This document shows, in pieces, positions 45,997-57,766 of a stretch of DNA of 64,000 bases. Source of the DNA: Myrica gale (Eukaryota; Streptophyta; Magnoliopsida; Fagales; Myricaceae). Position 1 is the stretch's first letter. Every line of letters begins with the position of its first letter. Position numbers and translations under genes: made by a program. The stretch spans positions 1,929,501 through 1,993,500 of the forward strand of contig OZ005611.1 of NCBI GenBank assembly GCA_963930655.1. The letters are read 5' to 3'. The notes under the pieces are model-generated. The model worked only from the letters and a program-made list of their open reading frames with translations, did not search any database and was not told the DNA's origin.

Positions 45997-48702
45997 ATGA
46001 AGAAGAAGCTTCCAAGGGCAGCCGTCGTATGCTCTGTGTTCTGCGTATGTTGCTTTGCATACCTCCAGTTCAGCTTCTCATCAATCGCGAGGTTGGATGG
46101 GACTAATACTGCAACGAATTTAGCCAAGACTCAAGGTACGTACGTACGGGCCGGGTAACCTGCGTAAGGAAAATAGCTTTCCATCTCGCACTTGCAGAAA
46201 CTTCAAAATTTCCAGTCATATATACAAATTGTCGGTCGGTCGGCTGTTCTTACCAATAAAAAATTCAATTAAATTCAGAAAGAAAGAAAAAAAAAAACAC
46301 AAGAAGCCATGTTACTTGGTGCGAAAAAGTCTTAGGTCTCATTTTGAAGTGTTATAAATTATACATACGATCTTCCTGATCAGATGACCACAAACTAAAC
46401 TAATGAAATATGTGATCAGTCAATTTATGTACGTACGCAGAAAACTCAATTAGTATTCGGTGGGTACAACTGCCAAGTTGACTGTATTTTTTTTTTTAGC
46501 TTTTAAATTATTGGGGGATGATGTGAAATAAATTATTATTTTTTCTTTCTCTTTGTTTTTGAGCAGACTAGCTACCACGCACTCCTCTTCTTTTCTAAGG
46601 AAAAATTCATATAGTCTGTCCTGTCTGTAATTATAGTGTAATATCAACATTGATTCCTTAATTATTAATACGACTATTTTACGTTCTTTAACTTTTAAAA
46701 GTCTTTAACGTATGCTCTCAAAATAATCAAAATGCTCAATCGAGACAAAATTTAAAAAAAATATTAAAAAATAAACAATAATATTTTTTAAATAAATTAA
46801 AATTATTGAAACTATATTTTAATAATTTTTTAATTATTATTATTATTTTTTTAAAAATTATCTTGAACAGATATTTCAATTATTTTATATATTTTTCACC
46901 TAACTTAATATCTGATTTAAAAAGAGATAACTTAAACTACTATTTTAATAGTTGAGAGGTGGAGTTTGAAAAATCATTCCTTTCACTCTTGCTCCCTTCT
47001 TTTTGACCTTTTTTTTGCATAAGTTGACATTTTTTTTAATTCTCTTGTGTCTGGCTTCGGCGGATCAAGTATCTTTTGATATAGAAAATAATATTATATT
47101 TAATAACAAGAAAAAGGTTTGTTCAAGTCTTTAAAGTTTATCATTGCACTATTAATCCCGTCAGTATATTTTCATCTAATCCAGGGGCCAGCGAGGGCTA
47201 TAGTCCCCCCAAAATTTTGAAAAACCCGGTCCCTTTACACGATTTTGATAAAATTAAGATTTAGCCCCTCAAAACCCGTAGTTGGTCTCTATATATATAT
47301 ATATATATAGCTTTTGCAAAAATTAATATTTAGATCCTTTAAATATTTGAAATTACATTTTTATTAAATTTTAATATTTTTAAATATTGACAATCTGTAT
47401 TTCCTTATTTGCCTCTCTGTCCCTCAAAATTTCCCTCTCGTTTGCCTCACAGAATGGATAAAACAAGACACGGAGCTAACGAGAACGCAGGACCCACTTG
47501 CTCATAAGCCGTTGCAATCTCCACTTGAGAGGCGAATCAGATGCGATCGCACTCCCCTAAGTTATGATCTCTGCTCAGTCGACGGCCCAACGGTCCTGGA
47601 CCCCACCACCTCGATTTTCTTCTCTTTGGGCCCCACTAACTCAACCCATAGCCCATTTGTGGAGAAGATCCGGCCCTACCCACGGAAATACGAGAATTAC
47701 ATAATGTCCAAAATAAAAAACATCACACTCGTCTCGGGCGCTACACCAAGCCCACCATGCCAAATCCAACACGAGGCTCCGGCTCTAGTATTCACTGCGG
47801 GCGGGTACACCGGAAACTTCTTCCATGATTTCAACGACGGATTTATTTCCCTCTTCATCACCGCCAACACGATTCTTCCTGATCAAGATTTTGTGATTGT
47901 GGTCTCTGAAGCTCCTCATTGGTGGTCTACTAAGTATGCAAAATTACTACACGCGTTCAGCAAGCACCCAATCATTTCCCTCGAAAGTGATACTTCCACC
48001 CATTGTTTCCCTTCTGCCAAGGTCGGTCTTATATCGCACGGCTTCATGACCATAAACCAGACTCTAATGCCCAACTCGAAAACGTACATACACTTCCGGG
48101 GCCTGTTGGACAAAGCCTTCGGTAGGAACCGCGCCTATATCTCCAAGTCCCGGAAGTCTCGGCCACGGCTTATACTGATGAGTCGCAGTGGTACCACCGG
48201 ACGCAGGATCGTGAACCAGAAAGAAGTAATCAAGGCAATTCAATATGCGGGGTTTCGCGTGACTGTTTTGGAGCCAATGGCTAATACATCTTTGCTAGAG
48301 TCTTATGCGCTTATTAACTCGAGCCATGCAATGATTGGGGTGCATGGTGCTGCACTTACGCACTCGTTGTTTCTAAGGCCCGGCTCCGTTTTCATGCAGG
48401 TGACTCCCATCGGAGTGGACTGGGCTGCGGATGCTTTCTTTGGGAGGGTGGCAAGGGAGGGGTTGAACTTGGAGTATGTGGAGTATAAGATAGGAGTTGA
48501 AGAAAGTAGCTTAGTGGAAAAATATGGAAAGGATAATATGCTGCTAAACGACCCCGTTGCATTTCAGAAGAACGGTTGGCCCACTGGTATTATGGACATA
48601 TATCTGAAAGAACAAAATGTCATATTGGATATTGTTAGGTTTAGGGGATATCTGAAGAAAGCATATAAGAAGGCCAAGAAGTTCATGAGAAAGGAGGGCT
48701 AG
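45997..48702 (+). CDS. GT61 glycosyltransferase, tandem copy 3 (XAT-like)
   Basis: Two exons, 45997-46135 and 47453-48702, with a GT-AG intron of 1.3 kb and matching phase, encode 462 residues. The N-terminus MKKKLPRAAVVCSVFCVCC is a basic tail followed by a Cys-rich signal anchor. The luminal domain has CDRTPLSYDLCSVDGPTVLD, GGYTGNFFHDFNDGFISLF, THCFPSAKVGLISHGF, LMSRSGTTGRRIVNQKE and GVHGAALTHSLFLRPGSVF. It differs from copies 1 and 2 in the stem and in the SRSG block (TTGRRIVNQKEV against the GxGRVLLNQN of copies 1 and 2), so it is the most diverged member and may have a different acceptor. The shared intron position, phase and orientation show that the three genes arose by tandem duplication. 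Confidence 0.93.
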
Positions 48703-50390
48703 CTAGTTGGTGAATTTTGGTGGTACTTAATATAAAGAGGCAACATTCTTTTAAAGCTAGCCAATGCAAGAACACTACTAGCTACCTAGGAAGAACAACA
48801 TTTGACTACTTTAAGTACTACTTTGGTGCGTATCAAATTCTGGCTCCAATAATGTGACTTGACACCACATGTTTCATAAGCCAATGATAAATTACCATTA
48901 TTTGTAGCCAAAAGAATGTCTTTTTTCCATCTCGAAATAGATCTTATATGCTTTCATTTTTTTTAGGCTGTGATCTTAATGACTTTTTTTTTCAGAAAAA
49001 AATGGAATTAATGTTAATACTCTCAGTTCTCATGCTATATATCCTTGAACTGATCACATCTCCTAGCACAGTAAAGAGCATTTGGAGAACTCGGTTTTAT
49101 GGCATACTTCACATAGTTTAAAATCATATCTCACAGCAGGACATTTTAAGCAAATGATTAAAAGTTAGGCCCTTTTAAAAATAATGCGTGGATTAGTCCA
49201 GTAAGTCCACTTCAAATTTGGTCATATCCTTATATGTGCGGATCTGTACTCCCCTCGATCCCCTTATTAATTTTTTAAAAATGGGCTTCTCCCTCGTCAA
49301 GTTTCTTGTTCCTCTGCTTCCATCTCTCCCATTCCCTTCGGGTAAAAAAATGTCTTTGCTTTCTATCTTTCATCGATTTCTTTCTTGTTTATTTCGATAT
49401 TTGAGCAACTGGTGCCCAATCTTTAAAAGCTAACTATACATCTTGTCATCTTTATAAATGTCAAAACTTAATTTTTTCCCCGTACTAATCCGGAGGATTC
49501 ATGGAGAAACTTGAAAAGAACAGATGAAGATTGGTGGTTGTTTTAAAGTGGAATGGTTCTCATTTGAGAGAGTGAAATTTGTTGACTTCTGCGGTGCAGA
49601 AACATGCATAGTTCTCGCAAAGGGGACAGGGATTTTTGCACCATTTGTATTGGCCCGCATTGGCTTAGATTCTTATAGTTGAACACATGCACTGTATGTG
49701 AATGAGAAAAGGCATCTGTAACTGTGCACAATATTCTATGCAATGTTTAGTCGGACATATACGATAATCGGTCAGAAGCGTAATGTGGTTGCTCTTTTCC
49801 CTTCTCAAAATGTTACTGAGTTCCTTCTAGCATCTAGCTCAAAGTTAATGGCACTTCGAAGTGCCTCACCTTTCTCTTGACGGGAAAAAGGCGGACGCTA
49901 TTTCCTTTCTTTTATCCTCTGGATAAACTGATAACTGAAAACGAATACACCTATGCGAACGCACACAATGCATAGATACATACATAGGTACATGTGGGTG
50001 GGTGCTTGTGCATGCGTGGGCTTGTATGTGTGTGTAACAACTGAGCTCTTTTTAGTTTTAGTATTTAGTTGAAGCTGAAATTCTTGTATAATCCCTATTT
50101 GCCACAGTTTGATTGCATTTTCTTTAACCTGAAAGCAAAATATTAAGGTTATGTCCATGAGCGGGCAATAGCACGAACTACCATGCCCATTTACTTATTT
50201 TTTATATGATATAGTTTTTACATGAAAATTAAGGAATTTGGGTGCTCAAAACTTGAGAATAACGTGGAAGAATTTTGTACTCTCATTTGTGAGGATATCT
50301 TACAAAATGATCTCCCACCATCAAAAACGCAAAATTTGACTTCCAAGTGTTGTTAACCAACTTCTCACAAGCAGCTTCTCTTGATATAGA
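48703..50390. other. Intergenic region upstream of the chorismate mutase gene
   Basis: No coding sequence supported. I searched it for a chorismate mutase transit-peptide exon and found none with an ATG and a suitable donor. The short frames at 49218-49433 (+) and 49898-50158 (-) look random. Confidence 0.5.
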
Positions 50391-53300
50391 TATGCAAGGA
50401 AGAAGAGGGTGGACTAGAGTGAAAACTTGACTCTAGACTCTATCAGACACTCTTTACTTGGTCAGGAGGACAGCATAATATTTAGTCTTTTGGAGAGGGC
50501 TCAGTACTGTTATAATGCAAACACATATGACCATGATGCTTTCTCCGTGGACGGCTTCCATGGATCTTTGGTTGAGTTCATGGTCCGAGAAACTGAAAAG
50601 CTCCAGGCTCAGGTGATCTCATTCCAAGGGAGAAAAAAACAGTTCAAAAAATAAAGTTACAATGTCACACGTTTTCTAATTTGCTTCCATGTGAAAACTA
50701 GGTTGGCAGATATAAGAGCCCAGATGAGCATCCTTTCTTCCCAGCAGACTTACCCGAGCCAATGCTTCCACCTTTGCAGTACCCACAGGCACGGAATACT
50801 TTTCCTCTGTTCATATATAATCATCACTTTACTTGGTTAACTACAGATTTCAATGCTCTAGTGTTTGATGAGAAATTCCTTTACACAGATTTGTCCATTT
50901 TGATAATGGAAGGAAAATCATGGACCACTTCAGTACTAACTATTCTAAATGGTTATGCTTACACTTTTGCAATTCGCAGCTGTGGTATTGTGTTAGGAGG
51001 CAGTGTCAGCATTGGCGCGAGCTGAGAAAACTGGGGAATTCAGTCTTTCTATTGATGATGTGACTCTTGTATGATGGAGAGGAAAAGTAGGGTCTCCCAC
51101 AGGCCACAGCAGGGGATGTCCACGTCTTGATGAAAATGGATTTCTGCTTGGCTTTAAGTAATGGTGTTTCCATTCATCCTTTTTTTTCTGACCTTCAGGA
51201 TCTTTTTCAAATCTACATTTTTTCCTCTCCTTTTTCAAGTTGGGAGAGAGGGCTTTGTTATGCTCTTCGCGTATGCAGGTTTTACCCCATTTCACCACGT
51301 TTTGATGAATCTTCTCGTTTTCTTTTAATATTTGACTTAACTTGCCCCTCTTACCTTTTGCCCTTCTTTTTTTCTTATATCAAACTAAATTTGACTATTA
51401 TATGAAATAAATACTTTATTTTGCAACTTGCATACAATTTGGTGTTATCGAATGGAGACATCACCCGTACAAGTGAAAAAGTAATTAATTCAATCATTAG
51501 AATAGTCTATAAACCTTCAATGCCTCTTGGAAAAGGCATCCCCAGTTAATTGCTATATCAAACTCTTAAAGAAATACAACGTCAAAGTAACTTTTATTTT
51601 ATTTTTTCTTGACATCAGCATCCCCTGGGCTAATGTTTGCGTGTAATGTTTACATGAGTTTCAATGTCAACATAGATGTTTAGGCTATTCAAAATTTTGA
51701 ACATCTGTTTTTGGCTTGCTATAGCAACATATAATGTGGAAGTTGGTTTTGGGTCTGAGATCTAGCTATGTTGGAATTTTAGTTTAAAATTTTGGAGAGG
51801 ATGAATTAATCTGTTGCTTTTTTAGTTCAGGTTTATGCCTTACAAGAGCAGCTTTTTGCAATTTTGTTTATGAAGGCAATAAAATATTACGAAATAATGC
51901 AAATGAAACTGGTACATGCCTCTTCATTCCATTTAACTGAAACTGCTGACATTTTCTATTCAATGTTTCTCATAGGTCTATTTTTCTTCTACATATTTTT
52001 TCTCCCCTGGGCAGTTTGCTTTTCTGATATGCAACTAGGTTTTGCATCCATGTGCGCATTCAATCAATATAAACAATAAGGTTTGGAATATGTACTTTAG
52101 AGATCTTCTTCCAAGATTGGTCGAAGCAGGAGATGATGGTAATTGTGGATCTTCTGCTGTATGTGACATACTCTGTTTACAGTTATGGCATTGAAATTCT
52201 ACTATGATATTAACTTGACTGGTTCTTATGGTGAGATAGAGGGATACCAGTGTCATATATGAACTGGTCTCTTCCTGTTGCTTTGGTGATAGCTAATAGC
52301 AACCTCATTAATGAAGAACGCTCGAGAGCATTTCCTCACTCCTTAATGGAACATTGAAATCAGGAGAATTTCTGACCACTGTTTAACACTGGCTCTTGAT
52401 GAAAATAGTCATGTATTTCCTTTTGGCTGTAGTAATTGTTTAAACAAAGTTCGAAATTATGTGTTATTACGATCATCCCTTTCTGTATTTAACTCTCCAC
52501 TTGATGTGAAAATAAAGAGTATGGCTAGTCCAAAAATGCCAATAATTTCAGTGAAGTGCTTCCTTCATTTTAATCTTAATTTGAGACATTGATTTCAGCT
52601 ATCTGGTCTTCTTAATTTGCTGTTAAGATGTTTCTTATGCATGGGAAATTCTCTTGTTTTGAACCCGTGTACAAATTGATGGCCCACTTGGACTCACCAT
52701 TTGAATAAGCTCACTTTTTGCTTGTGTATATGAGTTAAAAACCAGCAATAACATCAACGAGAATAACAACTCACATTGGATATTACTCATCCATCTTTTC
52801 TCATTTGATTCATTAGTATTAGTGTTACTGCTGCTACGCTACATTCAGTTAATGTTCACTTGGTGGTTTAGTAACATATTTGATACCACTGGTTATTGCT
52901 TAGATTCCATGTTTTCTCTGAAAAACTTGACTTTGATATTAATTACTTATGCAGGCATTCTCGAAGAGGATTCACTATGGTAAATTTGTTGCAGAGGCAA
53001 AATTTATTGAGTCCCGTGCTGTGTATGAGGCCGCCATTAAAGAACAAGTGAGTTTCTAGTATACTCGTGTTCCAATTCCTCTTTAATTGGTCAGCTGATG
53101 TTTTGCCTTGTTCATTCTTTCCTTGGTTATTTTCGTTTTCCATTTGCTGGGGAAACACGTGGCTTGCAGGACAGGACCCGGCTGATGGAATTGCTAACAT
53201 ATGAAGCAGTGGAAGCAGCAGTGAAGAAGAGAGTAGAGATGAAGGCTAAAATATTCGGGCAAGATCTAATGATCAACCAAGAGGAAGTCGTGGCTGATCC

Positions 53301-53442
53301 TGTATACAAAATCAAGCCAAGTTTTGTTGCCAATCTTTTTGGGGAGGCGGTCATGCCTCTGACAAAGCAAGTTCAAGTTGAATACTTGCTGCAAAAGATT
53401 GGATTAAAAAAGAGAACAGAGTGTACTCCTTTCTTACTTTGA
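50391..53442 (+). pseudogene. CM3: Chorismate mutase, plastid CM3-like, probably decayed
   Basis: Five exon-like blocks on the plus strand match plant chorismate mutase in order: about 50391-50612 (RKKRVD, stop, SENLTLDSIRHSLLGQEDSI), 50702-50788 (VGRYKSPDEHPFFPADLPEP), 52039-52182 (VLHPCAHSINI to CDILCLQ), 52955-53047 (AFSKRIHYGKFVAEAKF) and 53170-53442 (DRTRLMELLTYEAVEAAVKK to VEYLLQKIG plus a short tail). The enzyme converts chorismate to prephenate for Phe/Tyr synthesis. Ligand-contact motifs (IR..L, KRIHYGKFVAEAKF, PLTK) are retained. Three defects: TAG at 50415-50417 where relatives have Glu (VDE); block 2 ends CAG followed by GC rather than GT; block 3 ends TTACAG followed by TT. No transit-peptide exon is visible. 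The wording SIRHSL..LLERAQY and YEAAIKEQDRT fits CM3 (At1g69370) better than CM1 or CM2. It may be a pseudogene, or a gene with unusual splicing and a start I missed. Confidence 0.75.
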
Positions 53443-54731
53443 CTTCATATACAGTGTCTTCTGGATTTGAATATAGACAATCTTATAAACTTTCCATATT
53501 ATAAATCTTTAACAATTCCGCTTCCATATTTGTGATGGGTAGGCGACCTTTGAATATATATACACACAAGGGTAGCTTGCAATTGCCTTGCTTTACACAT
53601 GTGGTAGATTGTTGTGCCAACACAAATTGTACCTCTGATTGGGACTTGTCTGTTTTTTGCCGATTTTTTTTCTTTGGCTTGAAGTGGTAATTGAATGGCA
53701 TCCACCGGAATCACAGTCGAATTTCTCTCACTCACCATCTCATATTCGATGGTTGAAGGTTAAAATTCTTGTTTTTAATGAGCAGGGGAAGTGTCATACA
53801 GACTACAGCCTGGTGGAATTTTTGGGGCCGATAACCTGTTGAAGAAATGTGCCTCATGCTGAGAGAAATATTCAGATCTTAAGGGGCTGAAACTTGGCTA
53901 TCTAATCTGTTTCTTAGAAAAAGCCAGAGAAACCAGAAGAGGAAGAAAAGAAAAAGACGTCTTCCTGGTACAGTGACATCGCAAAAGGCTGGAATGCAGC
54001 AGAAGTTACTGAGTAGCGATTGTGTGGAAGACTTCCCTCCAGCGCTGGTCGTCATTGTGTCAACTTTTGAGCTGGAAAATAAGCGTTCTTGACCCCACCA
54101 TGTGCACCAGAATCTTTAAAGTTTAATCATTTGCTTTACATTTCTCCGGAATATGAAATCACTCTGCTTCGTCCAAACTCTCTTTGGGTCCTCCGGAGAA
54201 TTTCCATCCCCCGTGGGCGTACATTATAGTGGATCAGCATAGCAGAGGAAAATAAGAACAAATGGTGACAGCTAAGTACGATGGGAATCGATCAAGACGA
54301 TAGAAGATGAACGTGATAGGATCGAAGGGATTAATTTTTATAGAAAATCTTTTGATAACGGTCATCTGGATTCGTAAGTGGATATATTCTTTTGATTTTA
54401 TTAATTTAAGAAAATATTTAACAAAAAAATTGATAAAGAAAATCATAACCTTGAAACCACGCAACCAAAAAAACACCCTAAAAAAAAGAAGGCAAGAAAT
54501 AAGTGGCAAAGATCTCGTGCTAAATCGCCGTATGGCCCGTATCGGCTTAGCGCCACCTCCGCTCAGTTACGAAAACACCCTCCACTTTAAAGCATTCCTT
54601 TTTGGATCAACAAACCTGATCCGCTTTTCACATTACGAGCATGTTTGTCTCTATCCTAGCTTGAGTTTTGCTCCCTGAGGCACTGCTACGCTACACTAGT
54701 CACTCCTGAACTCTACCCCAGACAGAGAGAG
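53443..54731. other. Region between the chorismate mutase and DUF538 genes
   Basis: Mostly non-coding. A plus-strand frame at 53918-54016 follows an acceptor-like CTGTTTCTTAG and reads KKPEKPEEEEKKKTSSWYSD then IAKGWNAAEVTE and a stop. It looks like a last exon of some protein, but no partner exon was found and I do not recognise it. The 54.1-54.7 kb part is the probable DUF538 promoter. Confidence 0.4.
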
Positions 54732-56670
54732 ATGGAGAGAGCTCTGACAAAAGTGGGTAGCTTAAAGGTTGGAAGCTTATGGATTACAAAGAAAGCAAAG
54801 GAGGAGTTCTCTAACCTTAGTGAAGACATCACTGTGAGTATGGACGTTTTCTGTAGTTGTGTTTCCTTTCTGTATCATTGTATCCTTCTGCTTTACCTGT
54901 TTATTTCGTCATTGTGAGATTCTCCGTGTGTTATAGGGTTCCGGACGTGATTCCGTCAATATGAGTGTAATGCGGCTTGATTGAACTGTACCCATTTGTA
55001 AAACTAGCTGTAGGATGTGAGATCTGTGGACGTCTCCCAGGAAAGCCAATGAATTTTGGAGATGGGTTTTCTAATGTAAAAGAAAATAGTTGATGGAGAT
55101 TTTGTTGTTTTGGATGCTTACCTCTTTTGTCTCCTGGGAGGGATGTTTGTGCTAGGAGGGGGAGAAAGTGCTCCTGTGTGAAATGGAAAGAAATTTGGAC
55201 ATGTTGGTGCATGTTTTTTGTTGCATTTCTAATGTTGAGTTTCTGAAATCTAGGGAGGGAATTCTGTCCAATAAAGGAAATTGATGGTATTCGTATATTG
55301 AAGACCCGATTTTCATGTTTATCTCTGTCGTACAAAATTTCTGTCATTCCAGAACCCAGTCAAGCGTCGTCTTTTCAGATCAATAGGACAGATTTTTCAG
55401 CTACTTGCTGATCAGTCACACCAATCACATCTAGAATTGGGAATCGTTAGAATCTTAAGAATGTAGTATTCCTGCTACTTTGGAGCTATTTGTACTTAAT
55501 TTGATGCTATTTCTTTCTCGTCTCCCCTGAAAGGTTGGTTTTCATTGCAGACTCTCTCAAGCACAGTAGAAGAGAAGGCAAAGTGGATTTTCAACAAACT
55601 TAAAGGTACGGTTATGATACCTGAACTTTGTGTGCTCCATTTTTCCTGAATCCTGTTCCTCCTCGGAAATCCTTGACACGCTACTTGTTAAAATTTTCTA
55701 AACCTTCCTTTCAACTTTCTAATAGACCTTCTTCATAGCCCTCACCACAAGAGGTGGTACCTGTTGGATGGATTGCAATGCACATAATCAACCTATTGTG
55801 GCATAAAATTACACTTAGGGAGGAGTTCTGTTTCTTCATCTGATGGAAGCCACAGAACGTTTGTGAGCCTGTTATGCATTTTTAATTATGATAATCTTTT
55901 TCCTTTAAGAAAGTTGAAAGATTTAGGCCATCAACCCAAAAACTAGTTAGTTTTGAAAGATCATCATCTTGTGATGAACTCTAGGTTTTTCTTTTGGGTA
56001 TGATTCCATTTGCATAATTATAATTTATGTCTGCTTCTTTCACATTTGAAAAGAAGTCCCTTTCATTTTATAATCCCCCCGAACAAGCATGTTAGAAATC
56101 TTGTATGAAACTGATATAGCTTTCATTTAATTTGAGCAAGTGAACAAACTATATAACTTTTAAGAACCGCGATATCAAGCGATCTTCTACTTTGTATGTT
56201 ACTTTGATTTTCCTTCTTTTGAAGGTTGAAGTTACCTTTTATAGTATCAATAATTATTGTCACTAACTAGAGAAGGCCTACTACCAACAGGAAAGCCTCA
56301 GAAAAGTTTACCAGATCTGCTTCAAGAGTACAACTTACCGCCAGGCCTCTTTCCCCGGAACATAACATGTTATGAATTTGATGAATCGAAGGCCAAGCTG
56401 GTTGTTTACTTGCCTTCTGTATGCGAGGTCAGCTTTAAGGACTCGTCTGTAATAAGGTATGCTACACGGGTTAAAGCGGTTTTGCTGAGGGGAAAGCTCA
56501 CTGGGATTGAGGGAATGAAGACGAAAGTTCTAGTGTGGGTTAAAGTGACAAACGTAGGCGTAGAGGGCTTCAAGTCTGACAAGGTTTGGTTTACAGCCGG
56601 TGTGAAGAAGTCGAGGGCTAAGGAAGCTTATCAAATTCCTCGTGATTCGGCCAGAGTAGAAGAATTTTGA
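54732..56670 (+). CDS. DUF538 family protein (At3g08890-like)
   Basis: Three exons, 54732-54833, 55551-55605 and 56291-56670, with GT-AG introns and clean phases, encode 178 residues. It opens MERALTKVGSLKVGSLWITK, continues WIFNKLKGKPQKSLPDLLQE and PPGLFPRNITCYEFDESKAK, and ends EEF, all as remembered for At3g08890 and its close paralogues. There is no signal peptide, unlike the secreted DUF538 members. The fold resembles lipid-binding BPI-type domains, but the biochemical role is not established. A poly-C tract lies in the 3'UTR (about 56684-56699). Confidence 0.93.
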
Positions 56671-56918
56671 ATTTTCACTGAATACCCCCCCCCCCCCCCG
56701 CCCATATGGCTAGATGACCCAAACGATTGGTCGTGTTCTTATGGAGTAGAGTTAGTAACCTCCTTTCTCCAGTAAGACTGGATGCACTGCTTTTGTGGCT
56801 TTCGAATCTCGTCAGGTCTAGGGTTGCTTGCATGTGTTAAGCAGATCATTTTTCTGAAATTTTTGCCTCTGGAATTTAAGCAATCCTTAGTTGCATTTTG
56901 TCGTTAGCTTTAAACTAA

Positions 56919-57155
56919 GAGATAAATGCAAAATTGGTCCTTGTGCTATACGCAAAAATCGATTTAGTATCTGTAATATGAAAAACATAAATTTAGTCTA
57001 TATGATTCTATTTTCGTTTGTAGTTGGTCCTCCGTCAGGGACTGATTTTATCACTTTCTGAAATCACAGAGACTAAATTTATGATTTTCATATCACGGGG
57101 CGGGGACTAAATCGATTTTTGCATATAGGACAGAGACTGATTTTGCATTTATCCC
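56919..57155. mobile_element. Mutator-like MITE with a perfect 9-bp TSD
   Basis: The ends GAGATAAATGC and GCATTTATCCC are inverted repeats, and inverted arms run almost to the centre (TATACGCAAAAATCGATTTA against AAATCGATTTTTGCATATA). Identical TTAAACTAA lies at 56910-56918 and 57156-57164. It is 237 bp and non-coding, in the spacer between the convergent DUF538 and RRG genes. Confidence 0.88.
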
Positions 57156-57164
57156 TTAAACTAA

Positions 57165-57766
57165 ATATGCTGAATCCTCTGCTTGACCCAATGTGGACTG
57201 TAGAAATTGAAAAAGTTACTGTTTTCCATATAAAAAGGACGAACAGCCTCATTTATAGGTTGTATGCTTCTGGGTCGCTTGATATACAACTATAGGTGTC
57301 AGCTATAGAAAGTATATCTACTTAGGAAAAGATGAGCCAGCAAAAGATTATCCATTGGTGACAAAAATTGTCTGGCCTAGGCTGAACTACAAATTACAAT
57401 CATTTGAACCGGTTCAAAAACAGACCATTCAATCAGCCATCTATCAAAATTGGTCACAAATTGAGTTGGCTTGAGAAGAACCTGCTTACATCTTGTTTGA
57501 AAAGTCTCTGGCTTTGTATATAAAAGCCTAACATCAACGTATCAACCACAATCGCCTTGTTGCTCGAATAATCCCAAAAATTCTATTTTCCTCTATTGAT
57601 AGAATAAGTGTTAACAAATGGAAATGAGACAAGTTCTGATCAATATGTTATAGAATTTATTGCATACAGGTAACAAAAAAATGAATTGCTCGATGTATTT
57701 GAAATTTTCTATCATAACTTTAATAAGCTGTTACGAGTTTCCTAAATCTGTTATCTGCTTGCAAGA
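57165..57766. other. RRG 3' region
   Basis: AT-rich DNA with no supported coding sequence. It should contain the 3'UTR of the minus-strand RRG gene. Confidence 0.5.

Noticed and set aside
47180-47290. Possible transposon end (CCAGGGGCCAGCGAGGG) in the GT61 copy 3 intron
   Set aside because: Only one end is seen, with no matching terminus or TSD.
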